A stretch of DNA of 64,000 bases from Streptococcus ovuberis (lineage in GTDB: Bacteria > Bacillota > Bacilli > Lactobacillales > Streptococcaceae). The translations under genes were made by a program, and so were the position numbers. Shown here in pieces: positions 46,955 through 57,066 of this stretch. The stretch spans positions 62,001 to 126,000 of the forward strand of contig NZ_JAAXPR010000004.1 in assembly GCF_012396585.1 (NCBI RefSeq), given 5' to 3'. Under the pieces are notes generated by a model that worked only from the letters and a program-made list of their open reading frames with translations, ran no database searches and had not been told where the DNA came from. Each line of letters begins with the position of its first letter. Positions within the stretch are counted from its first letter, which is position 1.

Positions 46955-47306
46955 CTTTTCCCTCCAATAGGACACTCGTCTGAACAAAACCTTCCGAATG
47001 GCTAATAGAGACCCAAACTTGGCCTGCAAAAGGATGCTTGGTAAAGATAGGGGCGCCACTTTGATCGTTCAAAATCTCTAAATCAAGAAAAGCAATCTGG
47101 CCAATGCCCGTTCCCCAAGCCTTGGCAAATGCCTCCTTGGCAGACCAACGACCTGCCAAATACTCTATCTGTCGCTTTTCTGACAAGTTCGCAAAAATTT
47201 CCAATTCTTTTGGGGTCAAAATCTTAGTAGCAAAACGCTCATTTTTAGCATAAGCTTGAGCGATTTTTGCCATAGATTGAAGGTCAATCCCGTGTCCTTT
47301 AATCAT
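46947..47306 (-). CDS. acpS: Holo-[acyl-carrier-protein] synthase
   Basis: A 119-residue enzyme with the opening [12 protein letters not shown] (metal-binding Asp) and [17 protein letters not shown] (catalytic Glu/Lys). It transfers 4'-phosphopantetheine from CoA to ACP. AAAGGAAG precedes the ATG. It is the first gene of acpS-alr-recG and follows a 617-bp gap. Confidence 0.96.
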   Translation of the reverse strand: MIKGHGIDLQSMAKIAQAYAKNERFATKILTPKELEIFANLSEKRQIEYLAGRWSAKEAFAKAWGTGIGQIAFLDLEILNDQSGAPIFTKHPFAGQVWVSISHSEGFVQTSVLLEGKDD

Positions 47307-47923
47307 CAGGCGCTTCCTTTCATTTAAATCTTCTATTGACTAGTGACTAGCAAGATTGGAGCAAAAATCGTAATCTCTCCTGTCACTATCATCAAGTAAC
47401 TCAGACGCATCGATTGGGTATTTCAAAGCTTATAAGCTGTATAGAACTCCTAAATGGTAATACACGTCACCTACCATTATCAACTGAACGCCTTAAAACC
47501 TTGAAGCTCTACTTGCTCAAACCGACCATCTGACTATTTAAGTTATTCAGACAAGAGATGACATTTCTAAACGATTAACACATTACTGCTTGTTGCTCCA
47601 CTCCCCATTTTTTCGCAATCACGGCACATTTAGAGCCTGTTAACCACAAAAATAAGCACTCCATTCCTTCAAACCAACTGGCTCACGAAAAGTCTCATGA
47701 GTTGTCTTAGCGTAAGATAAGTCTATCAGAATAACGGATGGCAGATGTTTAATGCAGAATACTCTAGTTACGCAACAAGTAAGAGAGCAGGCTCTGCTAG
47801 ACTAGCTTAGCTCCTCTTCCCTTCTACTAGCGAAAAGAGCCAGTTGGACCAAGTCCAGCTGACCCGCCGTCTTTAGAGAAAGAGTAACCACAACCTTTAG
47901 CATTGCCGCACTCCTACTTGCCA
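47307..47923. other. 617-bp gene-free gap between acpS and DAHP synthase genes
   Basis: Apart from a terminator-like hairpin at 47839-47863 I see no gene, transposon end or long repeat. A stop-free stretch of 29 codons overlaps the hairpin on the minus strand but has no start codon. In many streptococci the two genes lie close together, so this gap may be decayed sequence. Confidence 0.55.
47839..47863 (-). terminator. Terminator of the secA-aro gene run
   Basis: On the minus strand GTCAG, CTGGAC, a TTG loop, GTCCA and CTGGC pair with one bulged mismatch and are followed by TCTTTT. It lies about 60 bp after the stop at 47924. Confidence 0.6.
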
Positions 47924-48952
47924 TTATCTCAAAGTCGCATAAATTTCATGGATAAGTGCTTGGGTCTTTTCCCAACCCAAACAAGGATCTGTGATGGATT
48001 GCCCATAGACTATCGGCTCATTTTGACGCCCATCTTCCAGATAAGATTCAATCATAAAACCACGGACATACTGATTAATTTTTGGATTCCAATCACGATT
48101 AATCAAGGTTTGACGAACAATCCGAATCTGTTCCAGGTAATTTTTCCCTGAATTGTCATGGTTTGTGTCAATCAGGATAAAGGGATTCGCAAGCCCCATC
48201 TGTTCATACTGGGCAATGGCTTTTAGCAAAATGTCGTAGTAATAATTGGGTTCATTTTCCCCATAGGCATTAGTCGCACCACGTAAAATGGCATGGGCCA
48301 ATGGATTGCCATCGGTATCCACTTCAGCACCATTGAAAAAGAAATTTTGTTCATTTTGCGCCGCAAAAATACCGTTAAACATGATATTAAGGTTGCCTGA
48401 TGTTGGATTTTTGAGCCCGACTGGCACATCAATCCCAGAAGCCACAAAGCGGTGCTCCTGGTCTTCAACCGAACGAGCCCCAACGGCATGGTAACTAACT
48501 AAGTCATCCACTAAGACTAAATTACTTGGATAGAGCATTTCATCCGCTGTCGTCAGACCTGTCTCAGTAATCACTCGGTAATGAAGGTTTCGAACCGCCT
48601 GTAGGCCATTGATCAAATCAGGGAGCTTAGAAGTATCTGGTTGATGGACCAAGCCCTTATAACCTGAACCATTAGTCCTTGGCTTAGCAGTATAGACCCG
48701 CATCACCATAAAAATCTTATCCTTAACTTCTTCTTGCAACTGAGCCAGCCGCTGCGCATAATCCAAGACAGCCGCCTCATTGTCTGAAGAGCAAGGGCCG
48801 ATAATCAAAAGCAGGCGATCATCCTCGCCTGTCATAATTCGCTGAAGCTCTTGATCTCTAGCAAGCTTTTTCTCAAGAACTGCTCCAGTTAGTCGCGTTG
48901 GTGCCTTGACTTCTTCAATGTCAACAACGCTTCCTTTTTTATGAATGCCCAT
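47924..48952 (-). CDS. 3-deoxy-7-phosphoheptulonate (DAHP) synthase, second copy
   Basis: A 342-residue class I-alpha DAHP synthase with RLLLIIGPCSSDNEA, the PEP/metal blocks KPRTNGSGYKGL and IDTNHDNSGKNYLEQIRI. It condenses PEP and erythrose-4-phosphate at the entry of aromatic synthesis. It overlaps the upstream paralog by 14 bp. The two share the same blocks but differ enough to suggest separate feedback control, as is usual for tandem aroF/aroG-type pairs in streptococci. Confidence 0.93.
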   Translation of the reverse strand: MGIHKKGSVVDIEEVKAPTRLTGAVLEKKLARDQELQRIMTGEDDRLLLIIGPCSSDNEAAVLDYAQRLAQLQEEVKDKIFMVMRVYTAKPRTNGSGYKGLVHQPDTSKLPDLINGLQAVRNLHYRVITETGLTTADEMLYPSNLVLVDDLVSYHAVGARSVEDQEHRFVASGIDVPVGLKNPTSGNLNIMFNGIFAAQNEQNFFFNGAEVDTDGNPLAHAILRGATNAYGENEPNYYYDILLKAIAQYEQMGLANPFILIDTNHDNSGKNYLEQIRIVRQTLINRDWNPKINQYVRGFMIESYLEDGRQNEPIVYGQSITDPCLGWEKTQALIHEIYATLR

Positions 48953-49985
48953 TCTGCTCTCCTAATGTTCTGTAAATTTCCTGAATCAAAGCATCCGTTT
49001 TCTCCCAACCTAAACAAGGGTCTGTGATGGATTGGCCAAATACTCGCGCTTCATCTTGTCGGCCATCTTCCAGATAAGATTCAATCATAAAACCACGAAC
49101 CACTTGATTGATTTTTGGATTCCACGCCTTGTTAATCAAGGTTTGGCGGATAATCCGAATCTGCTCTAAATACTGTTTCCCGGAATTATCATGATTGGTA
49201 TCAATGATGATGAAGGGATTTTGCAAGCCCATCTTCTCATATTGGTTGATGGTGTCCACCAAGTTATCATAGTAGTAGTTAGGCTGGTATTTTCCTGCCT
49301 CAGTCACAGCGCCACGCAAAATCACGTGGGCTAAAGGATTCCCACTGGTTTCTACTTCCTGGCTATTAAAGAGGAAAGACTGTTTGTTTTGAGCTGCATA
49401 GACACCATTAAACATGACCGACAGATTGCCAGACGTTGGGTTTTTCATTCCTGTCGGCACATCAATCCCTGAAGCCACAAAACGGTGCTGCTGGTTCTCC
49501 ACTGAACGTGCTCCAATAGCAATATAGGATACTAAATCCTCGACTAAAGATAGGTTTTCGGGATAGAGCATTTCATCAGCGGTCGTCAGGCCTGTCTCTG
49601 TAATCACACGGTAATGGAGATTACGAACCGCCTTGATGCCATTAATGAGACTAGGCGCTTCCCCTATATGAGGTTGATGCATCATACCTTTGTAGCCATC
49701 ACCATTCGTTCTAGGCTTAGCGGTATAGACACGCATGACCATAAAGATCCGATCCTTGACCTTTTCTTGTAAGGCAGATAAGCGTTTGGCATATTCCAAA
49801 ACAGCCGCCTCATTATCCGAAGAGCAGGGACCGATGACCAGCAAGAGCCTGTCATCTTCTCCCTTGATAATTGCTTCTAACTCTTTATCACGTTTTTCTT
49901 TTTGTTCAAGACAGTCCCCTGTCAATTTAGAAAGATGACGGACTTCTTCAATATCAATGGCTTGGCTAATTGGTTTAAATGTCAA
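48939..49985 (-). CDS. 3-deoxy-7-phosphoheptulonate (DAHP) synthase, first copy
   Basis: A 348-residue paralog of the downstream gene, with RLLLVIGPCSSDNEA, KPRTNGDGYKGM and IDTNHDNSGKQYLEQIRI. Both copies keep the whole catalytic set, so neither looks decayed. It starts 27 bp after the secA stop and is probably read in part from the secA promoter. Confidence 0.93.
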   Translation of the reverse strand: MTFKPISQAIDIEEVRHLSKLTGDCLEQKEKRDKELEAIIKGEDDRLLLVIGPCSSDNEAAVLEYAKRLSALQEKVKDRIFMVMRVYTAKPRTNGDGYKGMMHQPHIGEAPSLINGIKAVRNLHYRVITETGLTTADEMLYPENLSLVEDLVSYIAIGARSVENQQHRFVASGIDVPTGMKNPTSGNLSVMFNGVYAAQNKQSFLFNSQEVETSGNPLAHVILRGAVTEAGKYQPNYYYDNLVDTINQYEKMGLQNPFIIIDTNHDNSGKQYLEQIRIIRQTLINKAWNPKINQVVRGFMIESYLEDGRQDEARVFGQSITDPCLGWEKTDALIQEIYRTLGEQNGHS

Positions 49986-50012
49986 TACCTTATCCTCTAC
50001 TTTTCTTACTCT

Positions 50013-52538
50013 TTATCCACGACCGTGACAATTTTTAAATTTCTTGCCAGACTGGCACGGACATAGATCATTACGTCCAATTTGTGATAAATCCAACTCT
50101 CGTGGTAAATCAGACTGCTCCGCTGGAATATTTCGAGTCGCAGTCGTTTGTACCTGCTGAACTTTACGTTCACGCTCAATATTGTCATGGATTTGTGCCT
50201 TCATCATGAGACGAGTCACGTCAAATTCAATTGCTCCAATCATGTCGTTAAACATCTTGAAAGCCTCTGCCTGATATTCTACGACTGGATTGTTCTGAGC
50301 GTAGCCACGCAAACCAACCGCACTGCGCAATTGGTCCAAAGCGTCAATATGGTCTGTCCATTTATTATCAACAACCCGTAAAATCAAGACCTTTTGGAAT
50401 TCTTTGACGGCTTCTTCGTCACGGAGCTTAGCAACCTGTTGGTCATAGATGTCAATCGCCCTGTTGTAGAGTAGATCCTTGATTTGGTCATTGGAGAGAT
50501 TTTCCAAGTCTTCAAAACTCAAATCTTCCTCTGACACCAAAGCCATATGCGCAAAATTCAAAATGGACTCAATCGCTTCCTCACGGTTTTTCAGATGTGC
50601 ATGTGCATCTACCTGACGTTCAATGGTTCGACGAATCATCTGTTGAATTTCTGGTGCCAAGTCACGGTCTGAAGTGATGACATCGTGACGTTCCCGGTAA
50701 ATGATTTCCCTTTGTTCGCGCATGACGTCATCATACTGCAAGACCTGCTTACGGGCGTCATAGTTATTTCCTTCTACGCGTTTTTGAGCACCTTCGACCT
50801 GACGAGTAAACATCTTCGATTTAATCACAGACTCTTCCTCAGTCAAGTTAAAGCGTTCCATCGCAGCTTTGATACGTTCTGATCCGAAGCGACGCATTAA
50901 TTCATCTTCTAGAGACAGGTAAAATTGTGATTCACCTGGATCTCCCTGACGACCTGAACGGCCACGAAGCTGATTGTCAATCCGGCGACTTTCATGACGT
51001 TCTGTCCCGATCACACAGAGCCCGCCCAATTCACGAACTCCCTCACCGAGCTTGATATCTGTACCACGTCCTGCCATGTTGGTCGCAATTGTAACAGCCC
51101 CACGTTGCCCAGCGTTCATGATAATTTGCGCTTCTTTGGCGTGGTTCTTCGCATTCAAGACTTCATGCGGAATGCCCTTTGCCACTAATTTACGTGAAAT
51201 CAACTCAGACGTCTCTACTGCAACTGTCCCCAGCAGAACCGGCTGGCCTTTTTCGTAGCGCGCCTTAACATCTTCAACAACAGCATTAAACTTGGATTCT
51301 AAACTTGGGTAAAGTAAATCTTCGTGGTCAATACGAGCGATTGGCTTATTGGTTGGAATCGGAATAATCCGCATGTTGTAAATTTCACGGAATTCTTCTT
51401 CTTCTGTCTTACCGGTCCCTGACATACCTGCTAATTTTTTGTACATGCGGAACATGTTCTGATAGGTGATACTAGCAGATGTTTTCGATTCGTCCTGAAT
51501 CGGAACCCCTTCTTTGGCTTCAATAGCCTGATGAAGGCCATCAGAATAACGGCGCCCTTCCATGGTACGTCCTGTAAACTGGTCCACAATTAAAATTTCT
51601 TGCTGATCAGATACCACGTAATCAATATCCAAGGTCATGATGTAATTAGCCCGAAGAGCATTATCAATAAAGTGCGTCAGGACAACGTTCTCAATGTCAT
51701 AGAGATTAGTTAAATGAAAGAAAGCTTCTGCCTTATCGATCCCAGAGTCAGACAAACCGATGGTTTTAGAAGGAACATCAATAATATAATCATCCTTATC
51801 CAGTGATTTGACATAGCTATCAGCACGATGATAGAGCTGACCCGCTTCCCCAGTTTTAGCTCCCGACACAATCAAAGGTGTTCTCGCTTCATCAATCAGA
51901 ACAGAGTCCACCTCATCAACCACCGCATAGTTCAATGGGCGTTGAACCATGTCCTCAGCACGAACAACCATGTTGTCACGAAGGTAGTCGAAACCGATTT
52001 CAGAGTTGGTTGAATAAGTGATGTCACAACGGTAGGCATCACGCTTTTCAGCTGGTGACTTGGCGGCCAAGTTAATCCCTACAGAAAGCCCCAACCAAGA
52101 GTAAAGCTCTCCCATCTCCGTCGCATCACGCGTTGAGAGGTATTCGTTGACTGTCACAACGTGGACTCCCTCACCAGTCAAAGCATTAAGGTAAACCGGC
52201 ATGGTGGCCGTCAAGGTCTTCCCTTCACCAGTACGCATCTCTGGCACATCCCCATGATGGAGGACAATTCCTCCCATGATTTGCACAGGGTAAGGATAAA
52301 GTCCCAGGACCCGTTTAGCTGCTTCACGAACAACCGCAAAAGCTTCATACAAGAGATCATCTAGGCTTTCGCCGTTTTGGTAACGTTGTTTAAATTCTGG
52401 TGTTTTGGCTTGGAGCTCTTCATCAGAAAGTGCCGCCATTGCATCCGCGTAGCTTTCCACCTTCTGAGCCATTTTTTCAAGCTTTTTCAATTCCCCTTTG
52501 TCGTTCTCAATCAGGGTTCTGAGTAAATTAGTTGCCAT
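50013..52538 (-). CDS. secA: Protein translocase ATPase SecA
   Basis: An 841-residue SecA with Walker A in [14 protein letters not shown], the DEVD box in [18 protein letters not shown] and the C-terminal zinc motif [14 protein letters not shown]. It drives preproteins through SecYEG. The start was set to the second of two adjacent ATGs (52538) because AAAGGA then lies six bases upstream. The zinc motif has Gln where Gly is usual (CPCGSG), while all ligands are kept. It is the last core gene before the pilus locus. Confidence 0.97.
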   Translation of the reverse strand: MATNLLRTLIENDKGELKKLEKMAQKVESYADAMAALSDEELQAKTPEFKQRYQNGESLDDLLYEAFAVVREAAKRVLGLYPYPVQIMGGIVLHHGDVPEMRTGEGKTLTATMPVYLNALTGEGVHVVTVNEYLSTRDATEMGELYSWLGLSVGINLAAKSPAEKRDAYRCDITYSTNSEIGFDYLRDNMVVRAEDMVQRPLNYAVVDEVDSVLIDEARTPLIVSGAKTGEAGQLYHRADSYVKSLDKDDYIIDVPSKTIGLSDSGIDKAEAFFHLTNLYDIENVVLTHFIDNALRANYIMTLDIDYVVSDQQEILIVDQFTGRTMEGRRYSDGLHQAIEAKEGVPIQDESKTSASITYQNMFRMYKKLAGMSGTGKTEEEEFREIYNMRIIPIPTNKPIARIDHEDLLYPSLESKFNAVVEDVKARYEKGQPVLLGTVAVETSELISRKLVAKGIPHEVLNAKNHAKEAQIIMNAGQRGAVTIATNMAGRGTDIKLGEGVRELGGLCVIGTERHESRRIDNQLRGRSGRQGDPGESQFYLSLEDELMRRFGSERIKAAMERFNLTEEESVIKSKMFTRQVEGAQKRVEGNNYDARKQVLQYDDVMREQREIIYRERHDVITSDRDLAPEIQQMIRRTIERQVDAHAHLKNREEAIESILNFAHMALVSEEDLSFEDLENLSNDQIKDLLYNRAIDIYDQQVAKLRDEEAVKEFQKVLILRVVDNKWTDHIDALDQLRSAVGLRGYAQNNPVVEYQAEAFKMFNDMIGAIEFDVTRLMMKAQIHDNIERERKVQQVQTTATRNIPAEQSDLPRELDLSQIGRNDLCPCQSGKKFKNCHGRG

Positions 52539-52566
52539 CATTTTTCCTTTCGAAGGTAATCACCCT

Positions 52567-52595
52567 ATCATACCACAAATCACCTCAATTTTCAA
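52567..52595 (-). promoter_or_regulatory. secA promoter
   Basis: TTGAAA (52590-52595) and TATGAT (52567-52572) on the minus strand are 17 bp apart, with TG before the -10, about 28 bp upstream of the start. Confidence 0.75.
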
Positions 52596-52800
52596 CAGAT
52601 TTCCATTGGCAAATCGTACGCATGAAAACTTTCTCTTCCTCCTTTGTGCCCTGACATCAATTTTAAAAAGATAGCTTTTTAACTCAATCATCCTTTTAAC
52701 CTCTTTCTCCAAATAAGAGGAGCCAAGCCACTTCCTATCAATAACGCGACACCTTGAGATTAACCTTTTGAGAGCTGATTCCCCAGAAAGTTTTTACGTC

Positions 52801-52834
52801 AGATAGTCTACTTTATTCACGAAGTAGACTATCT
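52801..52834. terminator. Perfect 13-bp stem hairpin
   Basis: AGATAGTCTACTT and AAGTAGACTATCT flank an 8-base loop. It may end transcripts entering from the left, or may be an old border element of the pilus locus. Confidence 0.6.
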
Positions 52835-52887
52835 TTCATTGCGGTGGAGCATTTACACTGTTGCTTCCAAAACTATTTGTTTTGTGT

Positions 52888-52893
52888 TAAAAT
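52888..52893 (+). promoter_or_regulatory. Extended -10 promoter before the sortase genes
   Basis: TG, one base, TAAAAT (52888-52893) with a weak TTCCAA at 17 bp. It leaves a leader of about 215 bases before the first sortase. Confidence 0.45.
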
Positions 52894-53115
52894 AGTAGAC
52901 AATGAAAAGCTCTACATGCAATAAGGTAATTCGGATGTGATCCCATGTTAGCTAGCAAGAAAGCTGTGGTATTGACGAAAGCAAAAAGTCTTCAATCTTA
53001 ATCTAACTGATTTTTTACACAGAATATTAAGTAGCTTGAAAAAACTGAGAAAACACCTATACCAATTTTGCATCAACGGGTTGTGAAAAGTTATCTTAAA
53101 AGAGGAAAAATAGCT

Positions 53116-53955
53116 ATGAGAAAAAAAAAGAAAAGTTTTATCAGGAGAAATCTTCCCTTTCTGCTGATATTTATTATTGGGTTTGGTGTGCTGTTATACC
53201 CCCAATTATCAAGAATTTATTATACCTTCCAAGCGATTGATACCGTACAAAAATTCTCATCTGAAAAAGACAAATTAGATGATGAAGAACTAAAAAGACG
53301 CTTTGAACTAGCTCAAGCTTTTAACGAGACCTTGCACAACGTTGTCACCACTGATCCTTATTCTGAAGACAAGCGTAGCCAAGGAAAGGCAGAATATGCG
53401 CGTATGCTGGAAGTTCGTGAACAAATTGGACATGTAGAAGTGCCTCCGATTGGAATTGATATTCCTGTGTATGCAGGAACACAAGAAGAGAGTATTTCCA
53501 GAGGTTCTGGTCATTTGGAGGGGACTTCATTACCTATTGGCGGCATTAACACACATGCGGTTTTAACTTCGCATGCTGGTCTTCCAACTGCTAAGTTGTT
53601 CACAGATTTAAAAAAAGTCAAAGAAGGTGATGTTTTCTATGTCCACAACATCTTTGAAACATTGGCATATGAAGTTGATCAAATTAAGGTAGTTGAGCCG
53701 ACAGATTTTTCTAACTTAATGGTTGTGGAGGGGCAGGACTATGTTACTTTATTGACTTGTACGCCACCTGTACTGAACACCCACAGGCTTTTGGTTCGCG
53801 GACACCGTATTCCTTATGAGGAGAAGGCGCATCAGTATCACTCAAAACAATTTAGAGATTATGTGCCATACCTTATTATTTTATTAGCGATATTATTTGG
53901 TCTTTTCTTGTTATGGCTCTTGTGGAAAAGGAGAAAGCATGCGCAGGACAAATAA
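53116..53955 (+). CDS. Class C (pilus) sortase 1
   Basis: A 279-residue membrane-anchored transpeptidase with an N-terminal transmembrane segment (NLPFLLIFIIGFGVLLYP) and a C-terminal one (PYLIILLAILFGLFLLWLL). The lid motif DPY lies in TTDPYSED, the catalytic His in LTSHAGLPTAK, the Cys in TLLTCTPPVLNTHR and the Arg in RLLVRGHR. It joins pilin subunits through lysine isopeptide bonds. The residue after the catalytic His is Ala where Arg is usual (compare TAHRGL in the next sortase). ATG 53116 follows AGAGG. It overlaps the next sortase by 17 bp. Confidence 0.93.
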   Translation: MRKKKKSFIRRNLPFLLIFIIGFGVLLYPQLSRIYYTFQAIDTVQKFSSEKDKLDDEELKRRFELAQAFNETLHNVVTTDPYSEDKRSQGKAEYARMLEVREQIGHVEVPPIGIDIPVYAGTQEESISRGSGHLEGTSLPIGGINTHAVLTSHAGLPTAKLFTDLKKVKEGDVFYVHNIFETLAYEVDQIKVVEPTDFSNLMVVEGQDYVTLLTCTPPVLNTHRLLVRGHRIPYEEKAHQYHSKQFRDYVPYLIILLAILFGLFLLWLLWKRRKHAQDK

Positions 53956-54775
53956 GAAAAAAAACTCATCCGTCATCTATCATGTAATCTTTTTATTCGG
54001 ATTTCTTTGTCTGCTCTATCCCTTGATATCCCATGTTTATTATAGTCATCGTGCTAATCAGGAGATTTCACGCTTTGAAACAGCGGTGAATACTTTAGAT
54101 GATATTGAACTTAGGGAACGCTTTGAACTGGCTCAAGCTTACAATGGAACACTTGATCCTGCTAAAATGGTTGACCCCTACTTTACGGATAAGGAAAAGA
54201 AAGGCATTGCAGAATATGCACGGATGTTGGAAATTAATGAACAGTTAGGCTATGTTGATATTCCAACCATTGGTACAAAACTCCCCATTTATGCAGGAAC
54301 AACTGAGCGTGTATTGCAAAAAGGAACGGGACATTTAGAAGGGACTTCCCTCCCGATTGGTGGGGCAAGCACACATACGGTTATCACCGCCCACCGTGGA
54401 TTGCCAGAAGCAAATCTGTTTACTGATTTGGACAAAGTAAAAGAAGGACAGGTTTTTTATATCAGGACGATTTTCGATACCTTGGCTTATGAGGTAGATC
54501 AGATTGTGGTTGTTAATCCTTCTGATTTTTCAAAGGTCCAAGTTGAAAAAGACCAAGACTACGCCACATTATTGACATGTACACCTTATATGGTTAATTC
54601 ACATAGGCTCTTGGTTCGTGGGCATCGGATTCCGTATGATGCGAGCGAAACACGTTTTGAAAAGCCAGCAATTTTCTGGGGACAACGTCTAGTTGAGTTC
54701 TTATTGTTCTTCCTGATCTTTTTAGCCATCTTAGCAGTCATCTTGTATCATCAAAAAAGAAAGAAAAGGTCATGA
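53939..54775 (+). CDS. Class C (pilus) sortase 2
   Basis: A 278-residue sortase with the same layout as its neighbour: transmembrane ends, lid DPY in MVDPYFTD, His in ITAHRGLPEAN, Cys in TLLTCTPYMVNSHR and Arg in RLLVRGHR. The close match in the KGTGHLEGTSLPIGG-type block shows it arose by tandem duplication with sortase 1. ATG 53939 (MRRTNKKK) has AAAAGGAG at six bases. It overlaps sortase 3 by the ATGA arrangement, so all three are translated from one message. Confidence 0.93.
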   Translation: MRRTNKKKNSSVIYHVIFLFGFLCLLYPLISHVYYSHRANQEISRFETAVNTLDDIELRERFELAQAYNGTLDPAKMVDPYFTDKEKKGIAEYARMLEINEQLGYVDIPTIGTKLPIYAGTTERVLQKGTGHLEGTSLPIGGASTHTVITAHRGLPEANLFTDLDKVKEGQVFYIRTIFDTLAYEVDQIVVVNPSDFSKVQVEKDQDYATLLTCTPYMVNSHRLLVRGHRIPYDASETRFEKPAIFWGQRLVEFLLFFLIFLAILAVILYHQKRKKRS

Positions 54776-55647
54776 AAAAACAAGTCTACGGGTATATTCT
54801 AATGATTGTGGGTGTTGCAATGATTTTTGTGATGGTAAGCATCTTAGCTTATAGTCCAATTCACAATACCGTTGCTTATCACAAACAATTAACAGTTTCC
54901 AAGGATTGGAGTAGCGCGAAAGAAGATGTTTCTAGCGCCTATAATGATGCCGTTCACCAGCAAGATTATGCAACGAATGACCCTTTTTCAGAAACCGGTA
55001 AAGGTGAACTCCCTGTGTTAACGTCTTTGGATGAGGACGGGATATTCGGCTATGTGAGAGTTCCTAGTATTGGATTAACTCAACCACTTAGGATAGGTGC
55101 TACTGAGCAACATCTTGCGTTAGGAGCAACGATTGTCACGGGGACAGCTCTTCCGACAGGTGGCATCGGTAATCGGTCTGTGATTGCTGGACATCGAAGC
55201 TGGTATGATGACATTATGTTTATGCGGATTAATGAATTGAAGACAGATGATCGTATCTACATTGATTTAGCGAATCAAACCCTAGAATATCGTGTGACAG
55301 AATCAGTTATCATTCCAGCTGAGGATTGGGAGCAGCTAAAAGCAATAGAAAACAAAGATATGGTGACCTTGTTGACTTGTGAACCGCTCTACCCTCCTTT
55401 TGATTATCGGCTATTGGTAAATGCTGAGCGCGTTCCAACAGTTAAACTAACTTTGCCTGCACCTGCAACGGTATCTCTATCACATGAGGTGATAACAGTT
55501 GTAACCAAAGAATATTGGCTAGCCCTTATTTGGATTCTATTATTAGCATTACTGATTTACTTAGTTATAGCATGTAAACGACGCTTAAAAATGGAGAATC
55601 CCAAATCCTTGCCGTTGCAGAATTCATCAGACAATGTGAACGGGTAG
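54772..55647 (+). CDS. Class C (pilus) sortase 3
   Basis: A 291-residue sortase more distant from the other two. It has one N-terminal and one C-terminal hydrophobic segment, a lid DPF in TNDPFSET, His in VIAGHRSWYDD, Cys in TLLTCEPLYPPF and Arg in YRLLVNAER. It resembles the third sortase (SrtD) of pneumococcal PI-1 in being the odd one of a trio, perhaps needed for basal-pilin joining or wall attachment. Its start overlaps the stop of sortase 2. Degenerate IS DNA begins within about 60 bp of its stop. Confidence 0.92.
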   Translation: MKKQVYGYILMIVGVAMIFVMVSILAYSPIHNTVAYHKQLTVSKDWSSAKEDVSSAYNDAVHQQDYATNDPFSETGKGELPVLTSLDEDGIFGYVRVPSIGLTQPLRIGATEQHLALGATIVTGTALPTGGIGNRSVIAGHRSWYDDIMFMRINELKTDDRIYIDLANQTLEYRVTESVIIPAEDWEQLKAIENKDMVTLLTCEPLYPPFDYRLLVNAERVPTVKLTLPAPATVSLSHEVITVVTKEYWLALIWILLLALLIYLVIACKRRLKMENPKSLPLQNSSDNVNG

Positions 55648-55701
55648 AGAAACTAGGAGAGTGATTGGCACTTTCGGAATGATCAGAGGTGCTTCTTAGA
55701 T

Positions 55702-55724
55702 GGCTCTATAAGACTGTAGTGGGT
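55702..55724 (+). repeat. Left arm of a possible ISL3-type terminal inverted repeat
   Basis: GGCTCT, a diverged block and ACTGTAGTGGGT. The reverse complement of 57067-57090 has the same two blocks in the same order. It is five bases outside the IS66 end. Confidence 0.5.
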
Positions 55725-55814
55725 AAATCGTAACCGCCCAATAACGAAGTATCTATAAAAATAATCCAACCTCCCTTAAACTGTTAATAGAAAACAGAAA
55801 TGGAGGTTTTTCAT

Positions 55815-55979
55815 TATGCCAACACCTATCGTTCCCTTACCCCCCTAAGCCTCGTCACTTTGAAAGAAAAAACAGAAACACTATTCTACTGAAAGTACGT
55901 CTCGGAAAAGTGGAACTCACTTTCTTTCACGCTATTAACGAAGAGACGTTAGAGACCATATTAGATAAGGTACTGCTCT
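55815..55979 (+). pseudogene. IS66 TnpA-like remnant
   Basis: After an early stop, a frame reads NTILLKVRLGKVELTFFHAI followed by LETILDKVL. It lacks the usual N-terminal helix-turn-helix part. Confidence 0.5.
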
Positions 55980-56285
55980 ATGACAATCCAACTCAGTGAT
56001 TTAGGGCATGTTTATCTTGTCTGTGGGAAAACGGATATGCGTCAAGGAATTGATTCACTGGCCTATCTCATCAAAAGCCAATTCGCCTTAGATCCATTTT
56101 CAGGTCAAGTCTTTCTCTTTTGTGGCGGATGCAAAGACCGTTTTAAGGCTCTTTATTGGGGTGGTCAAGGATTTTGGTTGCTCTATAAGCGGGTTGAAAA
56201 TGGGACACTCACCTGGCCAAGCTATTCTCAATCAGTTCAGCCCAGAAGAGGTGCACCACAAATTAGAAGGTGGCAGTTGTCCTGA
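55980..56285 (+). pseudogene. IS66 TnpB (Orf2) fragment
   Basis: The first 80 residues match IS66 Orf2: VYLVCGKTDMRQGIDSLAYL and FLFCGGCKDRFKALYW. The last 20 are out of frame, because a deletion joins it to TnpC sequence. IS66 Orf2 is normally about 115 residues. The ATG overlaps the end of the TnpA remnant. Confidence 0.8.
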
Positions 56286-56895
56286 TTGTCAGGGTGAGCT
56301 TAAAGAGATTGGAAGCTGTATTCAAAGGCAGGAATTGGTCTTTATCCCTGCCCAATTAAAACGTGTTGACCATATCCAACATGCCTATAAATGTCAAAGT
56401 TGCAGTGAGGAGGGCCACGTTGATAAAATCATTAAGGCACTTGTACCCAAAGCACCGTTAGCTCATAGCATTGGGTCAGCTTCTATCATCCTCATACAAT
56501 TCATCAGAAATTTAATCTGAAGGTTCCGAATTATCGTCAGGAAGAGGATTGGAATAAAACGGGCTTGCCCATTCCATTACATGTAAAGAGATTGCCAACT
56601 GGCATATCAAATCAAGTCAATACTATTTTGAGCCTCTTTATGACCTTTTACGTGAGAAATTATTGGCGCAGCCTATTCTTCATGCGGATGAAACCTCTTA
56701 TCAGGTCTTAGAAAGCGACAGGCAGAAGACCTACTATTGGACGTTTTTATCAGGCAAGCAGGAAGTATGAGTTTACTTGAGACGGCCAAGAGACACGACT
56801 TGAATACTGAAAAATACATCACCCATCTTCTAGAACATCTTCCAAATGAGAAGACACTCGCAAAAAAGGAGGTGCTAGAGGGGGATTTGCCATAG
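56206..56895 (+). pseudogene. IS66 TnpC transposase, frameshifted
   Basis: A zinc-finger part (CPDCQGELKEIGSC with CQSC later) is followed by KAPLAHSIGSASIILIQFI. After frame changes come HADETSYQVLESD, which holds a DDE-type catalytic Asp, and DLNTEKYITHLLEHLPNEK, a typical C-terminal block. Several frame breaks make it inactive. Confidence 0.8.
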
Positions 56896-57022
56896 GCAAA
56901 AAACATGCAGAAAAATTGCAAATAGAAAAAGTTCCGGAGCTAATATTAACTCTGGAACTTTTTCAATATACTCTGTTATTGGGCGGTTACTACCTTGTAT
57001 TTTCATTGCGCTAAACATAAAA

Positions 57023-57051
57023 CGAGAGAAGACTAAACTTGTCCTCTCTCG
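57023..57051 (-). terminator. Terminator of the pilin genes
   Basis: CGAGAGAAGAC pairs with GTCCTCTCTCG with one mismatch and is followed on the minus strand by TTTTATGTTT. It is 62 bp after the basal pilin stop. Confidence 0.65.
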
Positions 57052-57066
57052 GTGTTAAATTGGTCA

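Larger units (their letters stand above)
52596..53115. other. Gap between secA and the first sortase
   Basis: It contains a 13-bp stem hairpin, an extended -10 promoter at 52888-52893, and a leader of over 200 bases before the sortase ATG. I see no gene, transposon end or repeat that would mark the outer border of the pilus locus. Confidence 0.55.
55730..56990. mobile_element. Degenerate IS66-family element
   Basis: The region is bounded by perfect 16-bp inverted repeats (GTAACCGCCCAATAAC at 55730-55745 and its complement at 56975-56990) that extend with two mismatches to about 22 bp. Inside are remnants of three IS66 genes on the plus strand in the right order: a TnpA-like tail, a TnpB fragment and a TnpC transposase broken by frameshifts and deletions. 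No 8-bp target duplication is visible. At 1261 bp it is about half the length of a full IS66 element, so it cannot move by itself. It lies between the sortases and the pilin genes. Confidence 0.85.

Noticed and set aside
42100..47420. Shared string AGACGCATCGA near 42104 and 47402 as a repeat
   Set aside because: Only 11-14 bases agree and the flanks differ, so chance cannot be excluded.
47924..49985. Tandem DAHP synthases as a novelty
   Set aside because: A side-by-side pair with full active sites is common in streptococci.
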